This document shows, piece after piece, positions 39,937 through 47,152 of a DNA stretch of 47,152 nucleotides. The notes beneath the pieces are model-generated. The model was not told where the DNA came from. It saw nothing but the letters and a program-made list of their open reading frames with translations, and made no database searches. How positions within the stretch are numbered: position 1 is the stretch's first letter; each line of letters opens with the position of its first letter. Source of the DNA: Chloroflexota bacterium (GTDB taxonomy: Bacteria; Chloroflexota; Anaerolineae; VGOG01); assembly GCA_030611885.1 (NCBI GenBank), contig JAUWOY010000026.1, positions 1-47,152 on the forward strand. Direction: 5' to 3'. Both the position numbers and the translations under genes were made by a program.

Positions 39937-41391
39937 TTATTCGGCGTACTGCGTCTCTGCCCGTTCGACGATAGCATGCACGGCCTTGGCCACGTCTTTG
40001 GGCAACGGCTCCGGCTTGTGCTCGGCCAGGATGGCCTCCACCCGCTCGGCGGCCCGCTGCTCCAGCGTCTTGCCACCCTTGGCCAGCCAGTTGTCGTAGT
40101 TGTTCCGATCAATAAGCGTCGGATACCACCGCTCTCGATAGTGCGCTAGGGTATGCTCGCTATCGAGAAACTGGCCGTCGGGTCCCAACTCGTCAATCAG
40201 GTCTAGAGCCAAGGTCTCGTCGTTGACCTCCACCCCACGTATAAAGTGCTCCAGCCAGCCCACGATCTCGTCGCAGACGACCAGTTGAGCCAGCGAGCCG
40301 CACAGTCCCGACTCTAGATAGCCCAGGTCGTGAACGATGTTGCCCCCGCCCAGGGCAGCGGTCATCAGGGTCAGGGCTGCCTCGATCCCCGCCTGTTGGT
40401 CTATGCACTTTGAGTCGCTGCATCCAGCCAGGGAGAACATGGACAGTCCATAGAAATGAGCCATGGCCTGAGCTATGCCGCGTCTGTCGGGATCAGCATA
40501 CGGCATGACCAGCGTCTTCATGTCCAGCCCGCTGGCCCCCCAGCCAGTCATGACATAGGGCGTACCCTCTCGCTTGAGCTGGGATAGCACCAAGCCAACC
40601 ATGGCACCGGCGTTCCAGATAACCTGGCAACCGGCCAGAGTAACGGGAGCCGTAGCGCCACCCAGACCCACCGGGATGTACAGAGCAGGTAAGCCCTTCT
40701 CAGCCAAATAGAGCAGCTTTTGCAACGCTTCCTGGTTGTGGCGTAGCCCGGTGGTGACGTTTATGTAGCAGGCCACCATCGGATTCCGGCGCAGCGCCTC
40801 GGCCCCTCCGGCCACCACCTCGGCCATCTCCACTGCGTCCACGCAGCCCGAAAAGTCGGTGGTGACAAACACGATGGGCTTGGCGGTGTAGTTGAGCATG
40901 ACCTCCATTTGATAGCGGTCGGCCACTGGTTGTGGCACATCTACTGGTAGGAACATGGACATCACGAAATCAATGTGGGGCAGCGCATCACATACGATCA
41001 TCCCCTCGACTACGTCCTGCAATACCGGCTTGCGACGCTCTCCGGTGCGGTGGTCTATAATGTTGAGGCAATCGGAACCCGGACCGTAGAAGCTGCGATA
41101 GCCCTCCACGGGCATGACCCTGTTGCCGTAGCGATCGCACAGCACCACCCGTTTGGGGACGGTAGTGAACGCCTTCTCGACCAACCCGGAGGGAATGCGC
41201 ACCCGGTTGCCGTCGGATACATGCGCGCCGCCCTTTTTGAGCAGGTTAATCGCCTCGGGTTCGTACAGGCGCACGCCGGTGCGTTCCAGGATCTCGAGAC
41301 TAGCCCAATGGATCTTTTGGCACTGCTCGTCCGAAAGCCGCTGGAATTGAGCGCTGACGAAAGTTCGGTCGTTCGTACGGATGTTGGCCAT
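39937..41391 (-). CDS. MttB-family trimethylamine/glycine-betaine-type methyltransferase (non-pyrrolysine)
   Basis: This 484-residue TIM-barrel methyltransferase of the MttB family (COG5598) transfers a methyl group from a quaternary or tertiary amine to the Co(I) corrinoid protein. There is no in-frame TAG, so it is a pyrrolysine-free type, like glycine betaine or carnitine demethylases. It opens NIRTNDRTFVSAQFQRLSDEQ. Later segments include YGPGSDCLNIID, DIGL-like barrel strands, CIDQQAGIEAALTLM and the C-terminal HKPEPLPKDVAKAV. The ATG at 41391 is chosen because the 106 residues before it in the open frame derive from the neighbouring remnant. The substrate is unknown. Its corrinoid partner is encoded 445 bases upstream. 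Confidence 0.92.
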   Translation of the reverse strand: MANIRTNDRTFVSAQFQRLSDEQCQKIHWASLEILERTGVRLYEPEAINLLKKGGAHVSDGNRVRIPSGLVEKAFTTVPKRVVLCDRYGNRVMPVEGYRSFYGPGSDCLNIIDHRTGERRKPVLQDVVEGMIVCDALPHIDFVMSMFLPVDVPQPVADRYQMEVMLNYTAKPIVFVTTDFSGCVDAVEMAEVVAGGAEALRRNPMVACYINVTTGLRHNQEALQKLLYLAEKGLPALYIPVGLGGATAPVTLAGCQVIWNAGAMVGLVLSQLKREGTPYVMTGWGASGLDMKTLVMPYADPDRRGIAQAMAHFYGLSMFSLAGCSDSKCIDQQAGIEAALTLMTAALGGGNIVHDLGYLESGLCGSLAQLVVCDEIVGWLEHFIRGVEVNDETLALDLIDELGPDGQFLDSEHTLAHYRERWYPTLIDRNNYDNWLAKGGKTLEQRAAERVEAILAEHKPEPLPKDVAKAVHAIVERAETQYAE

Positions 41392-41431
41392 TTTTAGTCT
41401 CCTCTCACTTTGGAATACATCTGAATGATCG

Positions 41432-41715
41432 TCACTCTTTCGCACCCTCTTCCGCGCGCCGGAAGACAGCCTTGATAGCCTGAGCCACGTCGTTGGGCAA
41501 CGGATCGGGCTTGTGCGTGGCGAGGGTCTTTTCCACTTGGGCGGTGGCCCGCTCCAACAGCGTCGTACTGCCCTCCGCCACCCGGCCGGCGTGCTTGTGC
41601 CGCTCCAAAAGCTCCGGCGTCTCGGGGTACCAGTACTCCCTAAATGGTGACGGGTGTGCTCGCTCTCGAGGAAGCTGCCCAGAGGGCCGATCTCGTCCGG
41701 CCCCCACACAGGGGC
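41432..41715 (-). pseudogene. Decayed 3' fragment of a second mttB copy
   Basis: One frame carries DEIGPLGSFLESEHTRHH. Another, after a frameshift near 41645, carries REYWYPETPELLERH through HKPDPLPNDVAQAIKAVF to TGA. Together they match the last ~95 residues of the intact MttB at 39937-41391. The upstream four-fifths are missing. The stretch 41716-41835 has no recognisable gene. Confidence 0.85.
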
Positions 41716-41835
41716 GATATCACGACCGGTGGTTGGTTTGTAGCTCTCTTGGGTGTACCAGTCGATCCGAGGTCCCCTTGATCCTCGCTTGTTAAAATTC
41801 GTGAACAGCTATCAAACCCAGTTCTGTTAGATACT

Positions 41836-42471
41836 CTATCCCGCCAAACTTCGTGCCATATCCACGGCCGTAGCCGCGTCGGGAGCATAGGCGTCGGCCC
41901 CGATCTCCTCGGCGAAGGCGGTCGTCAACGACGCACCGCCGACCATGACCTTGACCGTGTCGCGCAACCCCGCCTCCTCCAGGGCCTCGATGGTCGCTTT
42001 CATCCCTGGCATGGTCGTCGTCAGCAGTGCCGACATACCCAGGAGCTGCGGTTGATGCTCCCGCACGGCGGCCACGAAGTCGTCGGGCTTGACGTCGGTC
42101 CCCAGGTCAATGGTCTCAAAGCCGGCGCCCTCCAGCATCATCCTCACCAGGTTCTTGCCGATGTCGTGCAGGTCGCCCTGCACCGTGCCGATGACGTATT
42201 TGCCGGCCGAGGGGATGTCTCCCTCCACCAACAGCGGGCGCAGGACGCCCATCCCCGCCTGCATGGCCCGGGCGGCGATGAGCACCTCGGGCACAAAAAG
42301 CTCGCCCGCTTTAAAGTCCTTGCCCACCTCGTCCATGCCAGCGATGAGACCACCCTGCAGGATCTCCTGGGGCTCCACGCCCTGATCCAGCGCCTCCTGG
42401 ACCAACCTAGCGACCTCGTTATCCTCGCCATTGTACAGGTCTGATGCGATTTTTTGCAGAATATTTGCCAT
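41836..42471 (-). CDS. Corrinoid (B12-binding) methyltransferase partner protein, MtbC/MttC type
   Basis: In this 211-residue protein an N-terminal helical cap (about 5-85, QEALDQGVEPQEILQGGLIAGM and VPEVLIAARAM) is followed by a Rossmann-like B12 domain. DLHDIG (Asp100, His102, Gly105) provides the cobalt ligand, then SALLTTTM and GGASLT hold the corrin tail. It carries the methyl group between MttB and a corrinoid:THF or CoM methyltransferase. The ATG at 42471 has AGGAGG 8 bases upstream; the longer frame to 42528 is rejected. No RamA-like activator or second methyltransferase is in the window. Confidence 0.94.
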   Translation of the reverse strand: MANILQKIASDLYNGEDNEVARLVQEALDQGVEPQEILQGGLIAGMDEVGKDFKAGELFVPEVLIAARAMQAGMGVLRPLLVEGDIPSAGKYVIGTVQGDLHDIGKNLVRMMLEGAGFETIDLGTDVKPDDFVAAVREHQPQLLGMSALLTTTMPGMKATIEALEEAGLRDTVKVMVGGASLTTAFAEEIGADAYAPDAATAVDMARSLAG

Positions 42472-42572
42472 TTTCCAAAACCTCCTACTGTGTTCAGTGT
42501 ATTGCACGTGCGTCCTATGAAACGACATGCTCTCAGGATCATCGCTGGAGCCAAAGTAGAGGACAGGAGAGC

Positions 42573-42641
42573 TCAGCCTAGATCACGCGGCACCGCAAAA
42601 GTCCAGGTCTTGGTGAAGATCCGGCTGTCGGTGTAGGTCAT
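42573..42641 (-). pseudogene. Short orphan coding fragment
   Basis: A 22-codon frame starting MTYTDSRIFTKTWTF ends at TGA 42573-42575. It resembles the end of a longer family in which YTD-x-x-x-x-TK-W is conserved, but I cannot name it with certainty. It lies between mmgE/prpD and the corrinoid gene. The rest of 42472-42665 shows no gene. Confidence 0.25.
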
Positions 42642-42665
42642 GTTATAGTTTCTCAGTGGTCTTGT

Positions 42666-44018
42666 TCAAGAGTTTGCCCGTTTCACAAGCTCCGTCAGCA
42701 AAGCGACGTGAGGAACGTGATCAAACCCCCACACCAGCTTCACTAGCTCATCGGTCCGCCTCTGTGGCAAGACATAACCTACCAACCGGCGGAATTTGTG
42801 CTCAACCTGCTCTTTGTCCCAGTTCTGGCTATAGTCAATGCCACCGCTCATGACACCTGAACTGAACCGTCGTCCATCCCTGAGAGTGATCTCCACATTG
42901 CTGGCATACTTGCCCCGTGGGTCGCCGATGCGCATGAGGCGCGCCAGTTCGGACAGCTCATCGGATTCGACCAGCTCGATCTTATTGACCAGAGCTATCA
43001 CCTGCTCATCGCTGAAGCGCTCTTCCAGCATCTGCCGGGGCCCGACTTCCCCCTCCAGCAGGAACACCGCCAGGGGCCACGCTGTATTGAACTGCGCCTC
43101 TTCTGTGGTGGTCGGCAATGCAGCGCCCAGGCGCACAGTCTCGTGAAGCCCTTCGACTCGGATATGGGCGATATCATCCGCGTGAATGTTGTGCCGCCGT
43201 ACTAGCTCACGGGATGCATCGAGAGCGGCGTGGGCCCAGGCACAGCAGGCATATTCTTTGAAGATCACGCCGTCCACCATAATGTAGTGTTCCCCGATGT
43301 CAGTTACCCAATCCTGATATTGCTCAAAGCCCAGGATGCTGGGGATGCCAGTGAAGCCGCGCGCCGCCAACTCCGCTGCGGTGATTCCGGTCATAGCCCC
43401 CCAGCCGATGCCGTGCTTGACCATCGCCGGATGGTCTATATCGCGCATCATGGGCAGGTTAGGAGCATGGTACTCGGCGATGCCCAGGGCGTGCTGGATC
43501 TGGACCTCATCCAGGGCCATCAGGTGGGCAGCAACGGCTACGTTGGCTACCGAGCCCCACGAGCCGCAGGCCTGGTAGATGGCGTGGTGGTCGTGCCAGC
43601 ATCGCGCCGTGCGGTGAGCCACTTCATAGCCCACCACCATAGCAGTCAGCATCTCCCGGCCGCTTTTGCCCAGTTTCTCGGACACCGCCAGGGCGGTAGG
43701 AAGGATCTGCGCGCCTGGGTGTCCTTTAGTGTACCGTCCACAGTCGTCGCTATCCAGTCCGTTGGCAGCATAGCCATTGGCAAAGGCGGCACCCGCAGCC
43801 GTGGCCCGCCGGCCATGCAACAGGATGGTGGCCTCATCTCCCTTCCAGGCTTGGGCTGCATACTCGGCGGTCAGGTGACTGATACGGGTCAGCGTACCGC
43901 TGAGTGTCGCCCCCAGGGCATCCAACAGGCACATTTTGACCTTGTGTTGCACATCGACAGGCAGGGCCTCCCAAGTGATGTCGTGAATAAACCGGGCTAC
44001 CCGCTGGTTACCCTCCAT
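42666..44018 (-). CDS. MmgE/PrpD family protein (2-methylcitrate dehydratase-like)
   Basis: This 450-residue protein has the all-helical N-terminal domain (HDITWEALPVDV, CLLDALGATLSG, ANGYAANGLDSDDCG) and the mixed C-terminal domain of the PrpD/IDS-epimerase superfamily. The family includes 2-methylcitrate dehydratase, cis-aconitate decarboxylase and iminodisuccinate epimerase, so the substrate cannot be read off. Placement with an MttB/corrinoid pair, and the presence of a decayed second copy next to mttB, suggest it acts on the same catabolic substrate. The ATG at 44018 has GGAAGGAAG upstream. Confidence 0.9.
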   Translation of the reverse strand: MEGNQRVARFIHDITWEALPVDVQHKVKMCLLDALGATLSGTLTRISHLTAEYAAQAWKGDEATILLHGRRATAAGAAFANGYAANGLDSDDCGRYTKGHPGAQILPTALAVSEKLGKSGREMLTAMVVGYEVAHRTARCWHDHHAIYQACGSWGSVANVAVAAHLMALDEVQIQHALGIAEYHAPNLPMMRDIDHPAMVKHGIGWGAMTGITAAELAARGFTGIPSILGFEQYQDWVTDIGEHYIMVDGVIFKEYACCAWAHAALDASRELVRRHNIHADDIAHIRVEGLHETVRLGAALPTTTEEAQFNTAWPLAVFLLEGEVGPRQMLEERFSDEQVIALVNKIELVESDELSELARLMRIGDPRGKYASNVEITLRDGRRFSSGVMSGGIDYSQNWDKEQVEHKFRRLVGYVLPQRRTDELVKLVWGFDHVPHVALLTELVKRANS

Positions 44019-44070
44019 GACGAAACTTCCTTCCGCAGGCTAGACGCGCATCTTGAAAACTGGTCTACGT

Positions 44071-44530
44071 TTACTCGGCGTGCTGGGCCTCAGCTCACTT
44101 GACGACGGCATGGAAGGCTTGAGCCGTCTTGTCAGGCAGGAACTCAGGTTTGTGGGGGGAACGAGATCCCCTCCACTCGCTCGGCCAGAGTCTTGCCCCC
44201 TTGGTGAGCAAGCCATCGTAGTTGTCCCGCTCGACCAGCCGAAAATAAAAAGGCTCCCGAAGTGGCGCAGGGTGTTCAGAGTCGAGGAACTTCCATTGGC
44301 CCAAACCTCATCACCTAGATCTAGGGCCAACGTTTAGTCGTTGATCTCAATAATGAAGTGCTTGATCCACGCGACGATCTCCCCACAGACGACGATCTGG
44401 GGCCGAGAGCCAGACAGATCTGACTCCAGGTGACCCACATCCTGAATGATATTACCGCCGACCAGAACATCCCCCATCAACGTCAGGGCTGCTTCAATGC
44501 CAGCTTGCTGATCGCTGCGATACCTACTGG
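44071..44530 (-). pseudogene. Decayed 3' fragment of a third mttB copy
   Basis: From 44520 downwards DQQAGIEAALTLM, GGNIIQDVGHLESDL and VVCGEIVAWIKHFI match the intact MttB. A TAA then interrupts (ND-stop-TLALD), followed by a frameshift (FLDSEHPAPLRE, NYDGLLTKG). A TGA stops before AEAQHAE-TAA at 44071-44073. About one third of the gene remains. Homology ends right at the stop codon of the ABC permease gene (44524), so the permease segment appears to have joined here and removed the 5' part. Confidence 0.88.
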
Positions 44531-45444
44531 TATACGACCCGCGGATCAATGAATACGTATGAAATATCCACGATGAGGTTCATCATGACCACTAGAAAAG
44601 AAACGAAAAGAACCATTCCCATGACCACTGGGATATCCATAAGAAAGATAGCCTTCCATGCTAGAAGGCCGATACCAGGCCATCCAAACACTATTTCAAT
44701 TACAACCAGACCACCCAGAAATGACGCTAGATCCATACCAGCCATAGTGATCACCGGTTTGATGGCATTGGGAAGGACATGGCGCAGGAAGATATGCCTG
44801 CGAGGCAACCCTTTGGCCCTCGCTGTGGTTAGGTAGTCAGCCCTGAACACCTCAAGCAGTGAAGAACGGAACATGCGAGCATACCAGGGAGCATACATTA
44901 GCCCTATGGTTAGGGCTGGCAAGAATACGTGTTTGAGTCCTCCATAACCACCCAGAGGAAACAACCGCACCTGAAAGCCGAAAAGGTAGAGAAGGATTAA
45001 TCCCAACCAGAAGCCGGGAACTGATAGAAAGAAGAAGGAGCCTGCCATTACAAGGCGATCGACCAGACTGTACTCATTGAGTGCCGAAAGGGCACCTAAT
45101 GAAAGTCCTATCATCAACTCCAAAAGAAGACCACTCAACGCAAGTTTCGCAGTGGCTGGCAATCGCTCCAAAATTAACGATGAGACTTCCCGTCTGAGAC
45201 GCCATGATTGACCAAAGTCGCCGCGCACAGCCCGACTCAGAAAGCGAAGGTACTGAATGTGAACCGGCTGGTCAAGCCCAAGTTGGTGTCGGATGCTGTG
45301 TATCGTCTCAATAGAAGCCTCTGGTCCCCCAACTATGCGCGCTGGATCGCTAGGTATAATATAGATGATGGAGAATACGATGACAGATACACCAAGCAAG
45401 GTCAGTACAATCCCAATAAGTCGCCGGATAATATAACGTGTCAT
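44524..45444 (-). CDS. DppB/OppB-type ABC transporter permease
   Basis: This 306-residue inner-membrane permease of the peptide/nickel/opine uptake family begins MTRYIIRRLIGIVLTLLGVS with the first helix. PSDPARIVGG and QYLRFLSRAVRGDFGQSW are typical of the first external loop. The EAA-like loop reads VFRADYLTTARAKGLPRRHIFLRHVLPN, followed by the last helices and IDPRVVYQ. ATG 45444 has AGGAG 8 bases upstream; the longer frame is a shadow over the preceding gene. It follows the DppC-like gene by 26 bases, the reverse of the usual B-then-C order. No ATPase or binding protein is seen. Confidence 0.93.
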   Translation of the reverse strand: MTRYIIRRLIGIVLTLLGVSVIVFSIIYIIPSDPARIVGGPEASIETIHSIRHQLGLDQPVHIQYLRFLSRAVRGDFGQSWRLRREVSSLILERLPATAKLALSGLLLELMIGLSLGALSALNEYSLVDRLVMAGSFFFLSVPGFWLGLILLYLFGFQVRLFPLGGYGGLKHVFLPALTIGLMYAPWYARMFRSSLLEVFRADYLTTARAKGLPRRHIFLRHVLPNAIKPVITMAGMDLASFLGGLVVIEIVFGWPGIGLLAWKAIFLMDIPVVMGMVLFVSFLVVMMNLIVDISYVFIDPRVVYQ

Positions 45445-45470
45445 CACATAGTCTCCTAGGTCTCCATGGT

Positions 45471-46406
45471 CTATCGTAGACGCCTGGGATCCAAGGCGTC
45501 TCTCAGTCCTTCCCCTAGCAAATTGAATCCCAAGACTGCGAACGTTACAGCCAGGCCGGGCAAAAGGACGAGCCATGGTGCCGAACGGAAATATCCCCGG
45601 CCCAACTTCATCATCCCACCCCAGGACGACATTGGGGGCTGTACGCCGAGTCCGAGAAAGCTTAGGGTAGCTTCAACCCGAATGGTGGTGCTTATCCCAA
45701 GGGTGAGATACACGATGATGAGAGGGAGCAGTTGGGGCAAAATGTGTCTAATGATAATCCGACTGATTGGAACCCCCACGCTTTGTGCAGCGAGGATAAA
45801 ATCGTACTCTTTAACTGAAAGCACCTCACCATAGACGAGCCTGGCCAAGTATGTCCAGTAGACGGCGGCGATGACCACGATTACCACAGCCAGGCTCGGC
45901 CTAAGGACTGATACCAGGGCCATGGCTAGGAGATACGAGGGGATACTCATCATGATGTCAACAAAGCGCATGATCAGTGTGCCCCCAATCCTCAGGTAGC
46001 CTGCTATGGTACCGACGAGAACGCCGACTGTCATCGCCAACCCGTTTGCCAATACACCAACGACCAACGATACACGTGCGCCGTAGATCAGACGACTTGC
46101 CACATCCCGACCTAAGGAATCGGTCCCAAGGCGGAACGTACGATTCTCACCAGGGGGAAGAGGAGCTCCAAGATCGGTCAAGCCTTCCATATACTGGTGG
46201 TTCGGTTCGTGCGGGGCCAATGGTTCGGCGAAGATCGCAACGACCACAACGAGTAAGACTATGAGTCCACCAATCAAGGCCACCTTGTCACGATATAGGT
46301 GATGCCAAACGACCTGAGTCTGGCTCTTCACCTTATACTTGGAAAGCGCACCCTCTTGGGACGGCGATTCATTGTTTAATTCCTGACTTGCTAGGACTTT
46401 AGACAT
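45471..46406 (-). CDS. DppC/OppC-type ABC transporter permease
   Basis: This 311-residue permease has a polar N-terminal tail of ~35 residues and a first helix (about 42-62). FAEPLAPHEPN, FRLGTDSLGRDVASRLIYGARVSL and GTIAGYLRIGG are classical DppC segments. The coupling loop reads EYDFILAAQSVGVPISRIIIRHILPQ, then the last helices and LRDALDPRRLR. It is first in the minus-strand pair and forms a heterodimer with the DppB-like protein. Substrate identity needs the missing binding protein. Confidence 0.94.
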   Translation of the reverse strand: MSKVLASQELNNESPSQEGALSKYKVKSQTQVVWHHLYRDKVALIGGLIVLLVVVVAIFAEPLAPHEPNHQYMEGLTDLGAPLPPGENRTFRLGTDSLGRDVASRLIYGARVSLVVGVLANGLAMTVGVLVGTIAGYLRIGGTLIMRFVDIMMSIPSYLLAMALVSVLRPSLAVVIVVIAAVYWTYLARLVYGEVLSVKEYDFILAAQSVGVPISRIIIRHILPQLLPLIIVYLTLGISTTIRVEATLSFLGLGVQPPMSSWGGMMKLGRGYFRSAPWLVLLPGLAVTFAVLGFNLLGEGLRDALDPRRLR

Positions 46407-46556
46407 TGGCTGCCCCTTGGCAAGAGACTTGATGATTGACCCTCATTCTGTGGAAACCGCAGGCCACGATTTTTGGTGGGAACGGCAGGAGCATACGCCA
46501 CACAAAGCTCAAGAGCTAGATCCGCGCGCTCAAACTTCTTAAGGGACTCGACAAGA

Positions 46557-46710
46557 GGGTAGTCTCCCTATTCTGTGCTGATATTTCTCCTTCGCCACCG
46601 CTGAGGACGCAAGTCGCTGAGATTTTAGGAGAGTCTTCGGCGTCCTCAGCAGACTCAGCGGTGTAAAAGTAAGCCAGCACTCATATCACCACAGTTGGGG
46701 GAGACTACCC
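46557..46710. mobile_element. MITE-like element of 154 bp with nested palindromes
   Basis: It has perfect 12-bp terminal inverted repeats, GGGTAGTCTCCC (46557-46568) and GGGAGACTACCC (46699-46710). Inside, CACCGCTGAG (46596-46605) pairs with CTCAGCGGTG (46654-46663), and GCTGAGGACGC (46600-46610) pairs alternatively with GCGTCCTCAGC (46640-46650). No ORF is inside. Clear target-site duplications are not seen. Confidence 0.6.
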
Positions 46711-46736
46711 GATAAGAGAAACACAATATAAGTACA

Positions 46737-46780
46737 GAGTACGGCAAGGCACAACAGTTGCTAAGTGCCTTGCCGTACTC
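46737..46780. repeat. Perfect 16-bp inverted repeat
   Basis: GAGTACGGCAAGGCAC (46737-46752) pairs with GTGCCTTGCCGTACTC (46765-46780) around a 12-base loop. No U-tract follows on either strand. Confidence 0.75.
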
Positions 46781-46782
46781 AC

Positions 46783-46876
46783 CTCTCACCTGCACCCCAA
46801 TCGAGCCGCCTGAGCGATTAACACCTTGCCTCAGGACAATGAAGTTGTAGACGGCAGACACGATGAGTAGTAAACC
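46783..46876 (-). pseudogene. Possible LemA-like fragment
   Basis: The minus-strand frame reads GIGLLLIVSAVYNFIVLRQ, then GVNRSGGSIGVQVRGEYG, before running into the hairpin at 46737-46780. The YN-x-x-V-x-LR-x-x-V ... I-x-VQ-x-R spacing resembles the start of LemA family proteins after their membrane helix. There is an upstream stop and no good start codon, and the conserved Trp is absent, so at best it is a broken remnant. Confidence 0.25.
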
Positions 46877-47152
46877 GATCCCACTCTATCGATCCAGCCA
46901 GTAATCTGACCACCAGAACCAGTAGATGCCCAAGTTTGACACATGGGCATCAGATCGAAATTGACTCCGCGAGTGGGGTGATTTGACGATGGTTATGTCA
47001 TTTCAAGATACAGACGAATGCCTCGCTGATGTCATCTTGATTGTCGGCGCTTCCATGGCTGAACCATTCTGGGGCCGATCAGACCAGCGCCAGGGTCATC
47101 TGAGCGTCCTTTTACGTGTCCAGGCGCACTGCGACCCAGGCTGCCCCTGCGG
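46877..47152. other. Right end of the window without a recognisable gene
   Basis: A short hairpin (GATGCCCA 46925-46932 with TGGGCATC 46944-46951) is the only structure seen. An open frame from ATG 46989 runs off the end for 54 codons without recognisable motifs. I could not support a gene. Confidence 0.5.

Noticed and set aside
39937-41391. Pyrrolysine-containing trimethylamine methyltransferase
   Set aside because: The gene is read through without any in-frame TAG, and no pyl genes are visible, so a non-pyrrolysine MttB homolog is the better call.
39937-41709. A 590-residue reading of the MttB gene with a 106-residue N-terminal extension
   Set aside because: The extension is out-of-frame translation of the neighbouring decayed mttB fragment; the family N-terminus starts at ATG 41391.
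46989-47152. Partial gene running off the right end
   Set aside because: The 54 open codons show no recognisable motif, no Shine-Dalgarno and unremarkable composition; too weak to call.

Overview
The window reads as a single-contig piece of a moderately GC-rich, anaerobic, B12-using bacterium, most likely an uncultured member of the Chloroflexota (Anaerolineae-like). This is an inference from gene content: a VanW-family protein, PBP1A, a non-pyrrolysine MttB with a corrinoid protein, MmgE/PrpD, tandem LexA proteins, and phased short tandem repeats between genes. No taxonomic marker was run. No tRNA, rRNA, CRISPR array, transposase or replication origin was recognised.

Layout. 1-3.8 kb: end of a beta-propeller-like protein, a B12-binding mutase subunit with its MeaB chaperone GTPase, mutM, and a convergent metallo-beta-lactamase-fold hydrolase. 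4.0-10.2 kb (minus strand): two tiny paralogous Xis/MerR-type DNA-binding proteins and two giant TPR proteins, with duplicated promoter/terminator cassettes. 10.2-15.6 kb: family 9 glycosyltransferase, PBP1A, an antitoxin-like small protein, and a divergent VTT/DedA-like membrane protein. 15.7-24.3 kb: a scattered gatC/gatA/gatB set whose gaps hold MNT-HEPN and VapBC toxin-antitoxin genes (some broken), plus galU and ald. 24.3-29.3 kb: a redox operon with a NuoE-like protein, a NuoF-like protein, a 2Fe-2S/4Fe-4S protein and an FMN-type glutamate synthase domain protein, led by two promoters and an attenuator-like leader. 29.3-35.1 kb: 23S rRNA uracil methyltransferase, an RHH-type regulator, a lipoprotein with two OB-like repeats, an inositol monophosphatase, and a VanW protein.

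35.2-39.5 kb (minus strand) is an accessory module: a small conserved protein, a two-helix membrane protein, an FtsK/HerA-type ATPase, a Cys-rich protein and two LexA paralogs. Each lexA has a near-consensus promoter with a LexA box in its spacer. A sigma-70 region 2 remnant lies upstream. This looks like an SOS-controlled, probably decayed mobile element and is the most distinctive part of the window together with the redox operon.

39.6-44.5 kb (minus strand) is a methyltransferase locus: one intact MttB-like methyltransferase, its corrinoid protein and MmgE/PrpD, surrounded by decayed extra copies of mttB and mmgE. This implies repeated tandem duplication and loss. 44.5-46.4 kb holds two dipeptide/oligopeptide-type ABC permeases without their ATPases or binding protein. 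The last 750 bases hold MITE-like palindromes and a possible LemA fragment but no convincing gene.

Start sites were moved from the longest open frame wherever a Shine-Dalgarno sequence or family length favoured another codon; this is stated in each entry.
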